DNA of 64,000 nt from Gemmatimonadaceae bacterium (GTDB lineage Bacteria; Gemmatimonadota; Gemmatimonadetes; Gemmatimonadales; Gemmatimonadaceae), in the NCBI GenBank assembly GCA_019637355.1, contig JAHBVT010000001.1, positions 3,007,192 through 3,071,191 of the forward strand, written 5' to 3'. The translations under genes and the position numbers were made by a program. The notes below the pieces were generated by a model that was not told the origin of the DNA, searched no databases, and worked only from the letters and a program-made list of their open reading frames with translations. Position 1 is the first letter of the stretch. Each line of letters opens with the position of its first letter. This document shows, piece after piece, positions 25,365 to 32,595 of the stretch.

Positions 25365-26512
25365 TGACGGAAGCGGTCAAGTTCCTGACGAGTTTCGCCC
25401 AGGCGCTGGCGACGATGTCGCTGTACTCCGAAGGGCATCCGGCGCGCGCGCGCGGCGTGGACCAAGCCTATGAGCGGCTCTCGCTGCTCCAGGAGACGGA
25501 CCCCAAGCCGCGCTTCTCGTTCTTGGGTCAGGACGTGGTCTACGGCGAGCTGGCACTGCGCGAGCTCGGCGATTGGGACTGGGGCCTGCGCCTCGCCAAT
25601 GCCGGCGTGCAGCGCGTGGAGTTCGCCCGCGGCACGTCGCGCGAAGAGTTCGAGCTTTTCCTCGAGGAGGTGCTGGCGCGCATCACGCTGCAGGCCATCG
25701 ACTCCAGTACGCGCAGTCCGGAGAAGCGCTCGACGATCAAGTTCGGCGCCATCGGCGTGAAAGGCGCCGATGAGCAGAAGCTGATCATCCCGGCGTCGAC
25801 CACGAACTTCACCTACACGCTCGGCGAGGAAGCCGAGACCGTGGAGTGGATGCACAAGGAGGTGCAGGAGACGGGCGAGCTGCCGCTGTTCGAGGCGGAA
25901 TCGGTGGTGCGCTCGCTCTCGCTGGCGATGCACGGCGACCGGAACCTCGTGCTGCCGCTCCTGCAACTCAAGGAGTTCGACCAGTACACGACGACGCACT
26001 CGCTGAACGTCTCGGTGCTGACGATGGCGTTGGCCGAGTGGATGGGGATGGGGCCCAGCGACGTGCGGGCCTTCGGCGTGGCCGGCCTGCTCCACGACCT
26101 CGGCAAGGTGCGCATCCCGCTGGAGGTGCTGACCAAGCCGGGCAAGCTGACGGACGAAGAGTGGGTGATTATGCGGCGGCACCCCGTCGATGGGGCAAAG
26201 ATCATCTATGAGAGCGACCGTGACCTCGACCTCGCGGCGGCCGTCGCGTATGAGCACCACATCATGATCAACGGGCAGGGCTATCCCCAGCGGCACTTCG
26301 AGCGTGGCGTGCACGCCGCGAGCAAGTTGGTGCACGTCTGCGATGTGTACGATGCCCTGCGCACCAAGCGGCCGTACCGCGAAGCCTGGGATGCGGAGCG
26401 TGTGCTGAAGCAGATTGAATCGGGCGCTGGACCGGACTTCGACCTCGAAGCCGCCACCGCCTTCATCGGGATGATGCGCCAGTGGGAGGCGCGGGAGGCG
26501 GTGCTGGCGTGA
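25364..26512 (+). CDS. HD-GYP domain phosphodiesterase with N-terminal GHP domain
   Basis: This 382-residue protein has the GHP-type N-terminal domain (about 5-110: LYSEGHPARAR, LRELGDW, VEFARGTSREEF). A linker follows, then an HD-GYP domain: SLNVSVLTMALA, LLHDLGK (about 243-249), RRHPVDGAKII, EHHIMINGQGYP (about 297-308) and VCDVYDALRTKRPYR. HD-GYP enzymes hydrolyse cyclic di-GMP. The metal ligands H and D of the HD pair and the HH pair are present; the signature reads GQGYP instead of the usual GxGYP with Asp before it. Starts by TAATG overlap with the upstream gene and ends in a GTGA overlap with the diguanylate cyclase. Confidence 0.93.
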   Translation: MTEAVKFLTSFAQALATMSLYSEGHPARARGVDQAYERLSLLQETDPKPRFSFLGQDVVYGELALRELGDWDWGLRLANAGVQRVEFARGTSREEFELFLEEVLARITLQAIDSSTRSPEKRSTIKFGAIGVKGADEQKLIIPASTTNFTYTLGEEAETVEWMHKEVQETGELPLFEAESVVRSLSLAMHGDRNLVLPLLQLKEFDQYTTTHSLNVSVLTMALAEWMGMGPSDVRAFGVAGLLHDLGKVRIPLEVLTKPGKLTDEEWVIMRRHPVDGAKIIYESDRDLDLAAAVAYEHHIMINGQGYPQRHFERGVHAASKLVHVCDVYDALRTKRPYREAWDAERVLKQIESGAGPDFDLEAATAFIGMMRQWEAREAVLA

Positions 26513-27393
26513 ATCCACCACGGTTCCGGTCCTTGCAGGACCTTGAGAGCCTGCGCTCGCTGGTCGCGAACCTGCGCGAGGCGATCTACATCACCGACTC
26601 GCGCGGCAACGTGCTCGACGCCAACCCGGCGTTCTTCCAGCTGATGGGCGTGCGCTCGCTCGACGACCTGCGCGCCTACGGCGCCAACGAGATGGTCGTC
26701 GATCCCTCGCGGCGGCTGCAGGAGCTCGACCTCGTCGAACGCGAGGGCTTCGTGCGCGACTTCGAGCTGCAACTGGTACGTCCGGACGGCAGCCTGCTCA
26801 CGGTGCTGGATACGATGTACTCGCTGCGCGACGTCGCCACTGGCGAGACGCTCTTCCACGGCATTCTCGTGGACATCACGCAGCGCAAGGCGATGGAAGA
26901 GGAGCTGCGGCAGCAAAGCCAGCGCGATCCGCTCACCGGTTGCTACAACCGACGGTACCTCAGCGAGCTGGATGCGGTGCTCAGCGTCGGGGACGAGAGC
27001 TGGGGCTGCCTGTTCATCGACATCGACCATTTCAAGCAGTACAACGACACGCACGGCCACCAGATGGGCGACAACACGCTGATCCGGATGAGCCGGTTCC
27101 TGATGCGGCAGGTGCGCGCCGAGGAGCCGGTGGTGCGCGTGGGCGGCGACGAGTTCGTGATTGTCTTGCGCGGGGCACGGCAGGCGCAGGTGGAGATGGT
27201 CTGCGACCGTCTGCGGCAGGCTGCCCTGCGCACCGCACCGGTGCCGTTCAGCCTGGGGTCGGCGCTGCGCGAGCCCGGCGAGAGCCTGATGTCGACGATG
27301 AACCGTGCGGACCAGAACCTGCTGGCGGTGCGTGTGATCGAGCGCACACCGACCCGGCTCGTAAAGGCCCAGGACGAGGATCTTCCGGCCTAG
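26509..27393 (+). CDS. PAS-GGDEF diguanylate cyclase
   Basis: A 294-residue protein from GTG 26509, inside the GTGA overlap with the HD-GYP gene. A PAS domain (about 10-130: REAIYITDSRGNVLDANPAF, LVRPDGSL, GILVDITQRK) precedes a GGDEF domain with DPLTGCYNRRYL, DIDHFKQYND, HGHQMGD and RVGGDEF (about 210-216, active site intact). It makes cyclic di-GMP from two GTP. The inhibitory RxxD site is altered: the place five residues before GGDEF reads RAEE. With the HD-GYP gene it forms a synthesis/degradation pair in one operon. Confidence 0.94.
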   Translation: MNPPRFRSLQDLESLRSLVANLREAIYITDSRGNVLDANPAFFQLMGVRSLDDLRAYGANEMVVDPSRRLQELDLVEREGFVRDFELQLVRPDGSLLTVLDTMYSLRDVATGETLFHGILVDITQRKAMEEELRQQSQRDPLTGCYNRRYLSELDAVLSVGDESWGCLFIDIDHFKQYNDTHGHQMGDNTLIRMSRFLMRQVRAEEPVVRVGGDEFVIVLRGARQAQVEMVCDRLRQAALRTAPVPFSLGSALREPGESLMSTMNRADQNLLAVRVIERTPTRLVKAQDEDLPA

Positions 27394-27451
27394 GTGTGCA
27401 AGTCCGGCGGCGGCCGGCGTCTCCTTGGCAACCTAAGCCGGGAGTCCCCTC

Positions 27452-29632
27452 GTGTTCCGCCGTCTGCTGACCCTCATTTCCGCCGCCGTGCTCACCGCCC
27501 CCGCCGCCAGCGCCCAGGTGGTGGAACCGCGCTGCGAGCAGCGCGTCTGCGTCGCGGCGCCCTGCCTCCCGCCGCCTTGCGGCGTCGCCTCCACGGGCGT
27601 CGTGCGCACGGGGCGCGAGGTGAACGTCACGCTCGACGGGCGCGTGTTGCGTTACGAGGTCACTGAGCGCTGGACGAACCGTGGCCGCACGTTGGGCGAA
27701 GCGGACTACGTGTTGCCGCTCCCGCGCGGGGCGGCCTTCGAGGACCTCGCGCTGATGATCGACGGCGAGATGGTCAACGGCGAGATCCGCAACGCCGGCG
27801 AGGCGCGGCGCATCTATGAAGAGATCGTCCGCCGCCAGCGCGATCCGGCGCTGGTGGAGTGGATGGACCACGGCGTGCTGCGCACGCGCATCTTCCCGAT
27901 CCAACCAGGCGAGACGCGCACGGTGACGGTGCGGTACCGCGCCGTGGCCGAGCGCGAGGGCGATGCGCTGCGCATCGACGTGCCGGCGCCGCGCGGCCAA
28001 GGCACGGCCGCCAGCGGCACCGCGCTGCGCTTGCGCTGGCCGGTGGACGAGCAGTTCGGGGACGCGTGGTCGCCGACGCACCAGACCGAGACCGCGCGGG
28101 CCGGCGAGTTCCGCGAACTGCTGGCCAAGGACGCCGTCGGGACGGTCACGCTGTTGCTGCCGGTGCGCGCCCGCGGATCGGCGATGACGGTGCTTACGCA
28201 CGCGCCGCGCCGCAACGAAGGCTATGTGCTCATCACGCTCACGCCACCGGCGCGCACGACCGCCAGCACGCCGCGCGACGTGACCTTCGTGATCGATGTC
28301 TCCGGCTCGATGAGCGGCGGCAAGCTGGCGCAGGCGAAGGCGGCCGGCCGTCAACTGCTGAACTCGCTGCGCAGCGGCGATCGCTTCCGCTTGGTGGCCT
28401 TCTCGGGTGACGTCACCGACTTCGCCGATGGCTGGAGCACGGTGAACCGCGCAACGCTCGAGCGCGCGGAGAGCTGGTTGGACGGGCTCGCCGCGACGGG
28501 TGGCACGAATATCGCTGGTGCACTGGAGCGCGCACTGGAGGTCCAGACGCCGGCCGGCCGACTCGGCTTGGTGCTGTTCCTCACCGACGGTGAGCCGACG
28601 GTGGGTGAGCGCAATCCGGCGCGGCTGGCGGCGCGTGCAGCCGAACGCCGTGGCGAGCGCCGCATCTTCACGTTCGGGTTGGGCGCGGACGTCAACGCCG
28701 GCCTGCTCGAGCAGTTGGCGCTCGACGGCGCGGGCACGGCGCATTTCGTGCGGCCGCAGGAAGACGTCGAGCGCGTCGTCGGCGTCGTGGCCCAGCGCAT
28801 CACGCAGCCGGTGGCGACGGACATCCGCCTGCGCGCCGAGGGCGTGACGTTGCAGCAAGTGATGCCGGCAGGGCGCATCGATCTCTTTGCCGGCCAGGAG
28901 CTGACGGTGCTAGCGCGCTACACCGGCGCGGCGCCCTCGGCACGCATCACGGTCGTGGGACGCGGCGCCAACGGTGACGTGACCTGGTCGACCACCGCGC
29001 TCTTCCCCGAGCAGCGCTCGCAGGATGCCTTTGTCGGGCGCCTCTGGGCCACGCAGCGCGTGGGCTGGCTCAGCGCCGAGCGCCGTCGCAACGGCCCGTC
29101 GCCGGAGCTGGACGACGAGATCAAGGGTCTGGGCGAGACTTGGGGCATCCCGACGGCGTTCACGTCGTACTTGGTGCTTGAGCCTGGGATGATGGCCCCG
29201 CCGCCGCCGTCGGCGGACGTGCGTGGCGGTCGCGGAATGGGGTCGATGGCGAGCCCGACGGCGGCGCCGCGTGACGCGGCCTTCGAGCAGGCCCGCGCGG
29301 CCTCGGAGCAGCGTGCCGCGCGCAGCGTCGCGTCGCAGGACGCGATGATGGATCCCACGCGCGCGAAGCGCACGGCCTCGCGGAGCTTCGTGCTGCGCGA
29401 CAGCACGTGGGTGGACACGAGAGCGGCGGGCGCGGCAGCACGCACCCTGCGCGTACGCCCGTACTCGGATGCATACTTCGCGCTTATGGAGCGGACGCCG
29501 GAACTCCGGGAGATCTTTGCGCTGGGCGACCGCGTCGAAGCGCGCGGACGCGCGGTGACCCTGGTCCTCGCGGCCGACGGCGTCGAGCGCCTCTCGGCGG
29601 CGGACCTCGCCGCCGCGGCCCGGGACTGGTAG
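27452..29632 (+). CDS. Exported VIT plus von Willebrand factor A domain protein
   Basis: The 726-residue protein starts at a GTG at 27452 with a signal peptide (LTAPAASAQV). The VIT domain spans about 45-185 (ADYVLPLPRGAAFEDL, IYEEIVRRQRDPALVEW, FPIQPGETRTV). The VWA domain (about 275-450) has an intact MIDAS motif DVSGSMS (about 281), with the supporting Thr in ATGGTNIAGAL and Asp in FLTDGEPTVGE. A beta-rich region and a low-complexity Ala/Arg segment follow. VIT/VWA proteins bind protein partners through a metal site. Six bases separate it from the sigma factor gene, so a stress-sensing role in that operon is possible. Confidence 0.9.
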   Translation: MFRRLLTLISAAVLTAPAASAQVVEPRCEQRVCVAAPCLPPPCGVASTGVVRTGREVNVTLDGRVLRYEVTERWTNRGRTLGEADYVLPLPRGAAFEDLALMIDGEMVNGEIRNAGEARRIYEEIVRRQRDPALVEWMDHGVLRTRIFPIQPGETRTVTVRYRAVAEREGDALRIDVPAPRGQGTAASGTALRLRWPVDEQFGDAWSPTHQTETARAGEFRELLAKDAVGTVTLLLPVRARGSAMTVLTHAPRRNEGYVLITLTPPARTTASTPRDVTFVIDVSGSMSGGKLAQAKAAGRQLLNSLRSGDRFRLVAFSGDVTDFADGWSTVNRATLERAESWLDGLAATGGTNIAGALERALEVQTPAGRLGLVLFLTDGEPTVGERNPARLAARAAERRGERRIFTFGLGADVNAGLLEQLALDGAGTAHFVRPQEDVERVVGVVAQRITQPVATDIRLRAEGVTLQQVMPAGRIDLFAGQELTVLARYTGAAPSARITVVGRGANGDVTWSTTALFPEQRSQDAFVGRLWATQRVGWLSAERRRNGPSPELDDEIKGLGETWGIPTAFTSYLVLEPGMMAPPPPSADVRGGRGMGSMASPTAAPRDAAFEQARAASEQRAARSVASQDAMMDPTRAKRTASRSFVLRDSTWVDTRAAGAAARTLRVRPYSDAYFALMERTPELREIFALGDRVEARGRAVTLVLAADGVERLSAADLAAAARDW

Positions 29633-29638
29633 GCGCCG

Positions 29639-30163
29639 ATGGACACGGCTGAACGTCTCTTCGTCACCTACCACGCGACGCTGGTGCGGTATCTCACGCG
29701 CCGTCTGGGCGATCGCGACTGGGCGGAAGACGTGGCGCAAGAGACGTTCGTCCGGGCCCTGCGGCAGGAGACGATCGTGAACGAACGGGCCTGGCTGTTT
29801 GCGGTGGCACACAACCTGGTGCGCGACGGAGCGCGGCGCGACGCACGCAACCGTCGGCACCTGGAGCTGCTGGCCGATGAGGTGCGCGCGACGCACGACG
29901 CCGAGGAGTCGGAGCTCGAGCAGACGCAAGCGCGCGCCGAGCAGTTGCGATTCGCGCGGCAGGCCCTGGCGACGCTCGGCGAACGGGACCGGCAGGCGCT
30001 GCTCTTGAAGGAAGAAGGCTTGGACTATCAGGAGATCGCCGACGTGCTCGGCATCGAGAAGAGCTCCGTGGGCACCACGCTCTCGCGTGCGCGGCGCCGC
30101 TTGGCGGAGTCCTATGAAGCTTTGGCGGCCGATGGCCGAGGAGGCGCGAATGTCGCGTCCTGA
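29639..30163 (+). CDS. ECF RNA polymerase sigma factor
   Basis: A 174-residue sigma-70 family protein. Region 2 lies in residues 1-75 (LFVTYHATLVRYLTRRL, AEDVAQETFVRAL, AWLFAVAHNL). Region 4 lies at about 108-160, with LLLKEEGLDYQEIADVLGI as the start of the helix-turn-helix. It directs RNA polymerase to a small regulon. Its last 14 bases overlap the ATG of the probable anti-sigma gene. Confidence 0.95.
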   Translation: MDTAERLFVTYHATLVRYLTRRLGDRDWAEDVAQETFVRALRQETIVNERAWLFAVAHNLVRDGARRDARNRRHLELLADEVRATHDAEESELEQTQARAEQLRFARQALATLGERDRQALLLKEEGLDYQEIADVLGIEKSSVGTTLSRARRRLAESYEALAADGRGGANVAS

Positions 30164-31112
30164 TGAAGGGCTGATCCATCAGTGGTTGGATGGCGAGTGC
30201 ACGCGGGAGGAATCGGCGCGCATCGAAGCGCTGGTGGCGAGTGATCCGGCGTGGGCCGCCGCGGTCGCGGAAGCGCGCGGGTTGATTGCGGCGAGCTCGC
30301 GCATTGTGGGCGCACTGGATGCCGTGCCTCGGGCGACGCCGAGCGCTGCGCCGTCAGCGGCGTCCGCGCCGCGTCAACGCCGTCGCGCCGTGCCGTCGTG
30401 GGCGGGACTGGCGGCGGGGCTCGTGCTGGTCGCCGGGACGGCGTACGTGCTGCGTGAGAAGAGCACGGAGCCGTTTGCAACCGTGACGATGCCGTCAACG
30501 GACGCATTGCCGGCGGCATTCGACACCGCGCCCGGCGTGCAGATCGCGAACGATCGCCAGCTGCTACAGTCGCCGCGCGAGGTGCCGCCGGCGGGTGGGC
30601 TGAGTCAAGCGCAGGGCCAGGGGGCGGCGACGACGCCTGCTGCGCCTTCGGTCGCTGCCACCGCCGCTGCGCCAACCACTCCCGCGCCGACCACCACTGC
30701 GCCTGCCCTGGCGGATCCCTCCGCGCCTGCGGCACGCGGTGAAGTAGACGCCGCGAAGCGCCGGGCCGTCGAGGAAGCGGCGTCGCGCGAACGCGTGCAG
30801 GATGCCGCCGCGCGCCGCGCGCAGCTTGCCGCAGACTCGCCGCGCGGGGCGCTCGCGCGCGACGCTGTGCCGACGTCCGCCGCTGCGGCGCCCGCCCCGC
30901 CGCCGTTGCCGACCTTGCCCGGCTGCTGGCGTGTGAGCGCGCCGCCGGAACTCGCCGGTGTGCTCGAGGCGCCGGAGATTCGGCGCGCCAGCGGGGACAC
31001 GCTCGTGCTGGTCACTGCGCGCGGCGATGTCACCGTCACGCGCGCCGGTACCCGACTGAGCGGTGGATTGAACGCAATCCAGGAACCCTGCGGACAAGAC
31101 GCGCCCAACTGA
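30150..31112 (+). CDS. Probable membrane-bound anti-sigma factor
   Basis: A 320-residue protein starting at the ATG at 30150, inside the sigma factor gene. An N-terminal HQWLDGECTREESARIEAL segment resembles anti-sigma domains; only one cysteine and one histidine of a zinc set are present, so it may be a zinc-free variant. A hydrophobic helix (about 90-112) precedes a long Ala/Pro/Thr-rich linker. A C-terminal periplasmic domain opens with GCWRV and ends near EPCGQ, with two cysteines that could pair. Its place after the sigma gene supports the role; sequence alone is weak. Confidence 0.78.
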   Translation: MSRPDEGLIHQWLDGECTREESARIEALVASDPAWAAAVAEARGLIAASSRIVGALDAVPRATPSAAPSAASAPRQRRRAVPSWAGLAAGLVLVAGTAYVLREKSTEPFATVTMPSTDALPAAFDTAPGVQIANDRQLLQSPREVPPAGGLSQAQGQGAATTPAAPSVAATAAAPTTPAPTTTAPALADPSAPAARGEVDAAKRRAVEEAASRERVQDAAARRAQLAADSPRGALARDAVPTSAAAAPAPPPLPTLPGCWRVSAPPELAGVLEAPEIRRASGDTLVLVTARGDVTVTRAGTRLSGGLNAIQEPCGQDAPN

Positions 31113-31129
31113 CGCGCCGGTCCGTCAGT

Positions 31130-31549
31130 TCAGGCGTCGTCGGGAAACGTGGAAGGCACGGCCTGCGCACACGCGAGCAAGGCCATCGCCGCCTTGGCGT
31201 GCATCATCAGCATCGTGAGCGGCCCCTGCACGGCAATCGCCCCGCGCGTCACGCCGACGATGGGATCGAGCTCACCGCGCACGACCGACTTCCACACGGC
31301 GTAGGGCGCGCTGAGCACCAACTCGGCCGTCACGTCATTCGCGGCGACGATGCTGGCCGCGTGGCAATTGCCGCGGTCGAGCGCGAGTTCCATCGCCAAG
31401 GCGTCGGGATACCCGTACTCCGGCGCCGGGCGCAGGACCAACGCCAGCGGCCAGGTCCACTTGGCCGCGGCGGCGCGATAGGCGGCGTCGGCGGACACGA
31501 CCGCGCGGAACGCGTCGGCCCACTCCGGGGTGAAGGGGCGCAGCGCCAT
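31130..31549 (-). CDS. SCP2 sterol-carrier-like protein
   Basis: A 139-residue single-domain protein. The pattern of strands and helices (LALVLRPAPEYG, LAMELALDRGNC, AELVLSAPYAVWKSVVRGELDPIVGVTRG, LTMLMMHAKAAMALL) matches SCP2/sterol-transfer domains, which hold a lipid in a tunnel. The ATG at 31549 is four bases after the stop of the neighbouring propeller gene on the same strand; longer in-frame starts run into that gene. No partner enzyme is fused. Confidence 0.8.
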   Translation of the reverse strand: MALRPFTPEWADAFRAVVSADAAYRAAAAKWTWPLALVLRPAPEYGYPDALAMELALDRGNCHAASIVAANDVTAELVLSAPYAVWKSVVRGELDPIVGVTRGAIAVQGPLTMLMMHAKAAMALLACAQAVPSTFPDDA

Positions 31550-31553
31550 CGGC

Positions 31554-32468
31554 TTACTTGACCGTCCAGAACTCAACGCGGTTGTCGAGGAAGAGCGGCA
31601 CGGCGACGAGGCGGCGCGCCGGATCGTAGCCGAGGTCGGCGGGGGCGTTGAGCCCGGAGCGGAGCTGCGTGCTCACGCCGTCGGCGAACACGGTGAGCGA
31701 CGAATCGGCCCAGCTAGAGTACAGCGCGCGGCCATCGGCGAGGAAGACGAGGCCATCGCCGCCGCCGGGGCCGGTGCCGACGACGGTGACCGAATCGCGT
31801 CCGCCGCTCCACGCAAAGATGTTCTGCGAGTTGAAGCCGACAATGAGCCAGCGGCTGTTCGCGGCGTCCCGGGCGATGCCGTTGGCCGCGCTCTGGGCGG
31901 GCAGCACGACGGCCTCGCGCGCGTTGCGTCCGTCGAGCACGAAGACGCGGCTCTTGCCGGGATGCGTCACGGAGCCGTCGCTGGCAAACGCGATGCCGCT
32001 GTCAGTAATATAGATGCGGCCGTCTGGCCCCGCAGCGACGTCGTTGAGGAAGGTTGCGCCCTGCGCCGAGAGCTCGAGGGTGGTCACGGCCTTGCCCGTG
32101 TTCACGTCGAAGGCGCGCAGGGCGTCGATGTCGGCCACCCATAGCGTGTCGGCCACCAGCGCCATTCCCTTCGGTGCGTGCAGCGTGATGTCTGCGTCGG
32201 CGCCGTTGATGTACGGCAGCGAGTCCATCCGCGCGCCGTCTGCGGTGAGGCGGAGGATGTAGCCGTTGCCGTCCTTGGCCGTCGGCGACCCGTTGATGTT
32301 GCTCACGTACCAGACGTTGCGGGTGGCGTCCCAGAGGACGGACTCGGGCGTGCTGAGGCCCTCGGCGAGCACGGCGACGGGGGCGTTTGCCGATGCGGCC
32401 GACCGATCGCCGCAGGCGAGGGAGGCGAGGGCGAACGGGATGAGTGCGGCGTGCGTAGGGAGGCGCAT
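31554..32468 (-). CDS. SMP-30/NHL-like beta-propeller lipoprotein
   Basis: The 304-residue protein has a lipobox LASLACGD with Cys near residue 19. Propeller blades with repeating patterns follow: LSTPESVLWDATRNVWYVSNI, GMALVADTLWVAD, DVAAGPDGRIYITDSG, and a closing LGYDPARRLVAVP. It resembles SMP-30/gluconolactonase-like or NHL-type propellers; catalytic metal residues were not confirmed. Heptad repeats on the + strand lie three bases upstream of the ATG. It is probably cotranscribed with the SCP2 gene. Confidence 0.8.
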   Translation of the reverse strand: MRLPTHAALIPFALASLACGDRSAASANAPVAVLAEGLSTPESVLWDATRNVWYVSNINGSPTAKDGNGYILRLTADGARMDSLPYINGADADITLHAPKGMALVADTLWVADIDALRAFDVNTGKAVTTLELSAQGATFLNDVAAGPDGRIYITDSGIAFASDGSVTHPGKSRVFVLDGRNAREAVVLPAQSAANGIARDAANSRWLIVGFNSQNIFAWSGGRDSVTVVGTGPGGGDGLVFLADGRALYSSWADSSLTVFADGVSTQLRSGLNAPADLGYDPARRLVAVPLFLDNRVEFWTVK

Positions 32469-32471
32469 AAT

Positions 32472-32495
32472 GACGGAGGACGGAGGACGGAAGAC
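32472..32495. repeat. GACGGA(A/G) heptad array, three copies plus a partial
   Basis: Units are GACGGAG, GACGGAG and GACGGAA followed by GAC. The array begins three bases upstream of the lipoprotein start codon; on that mRNA it reads TTCCGTC-type units rather than a Shine-Dalgarno. Similar arrays occur at 47355-47381 and 52990-53073. Confidence 0.7.
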
Positions 32496-32595
32496 AACAG
32501 CGGCGCAGGGGCAATCTACTCGTGGCGCGCCTCGCTGCCTGCTACAATCTCTGTGTGCGGCCTTGCGGTTCCCCACCTTGTCGGAGGATGTGCCC

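Noticed and set aside
31130-31576. Longer SCP2 frame starting at 31576
   Set aside because: It would overlap the neighbouring propeller gene by about 20 bases and adds residues with no fold role; the ATG at 31549 fits the domain start.
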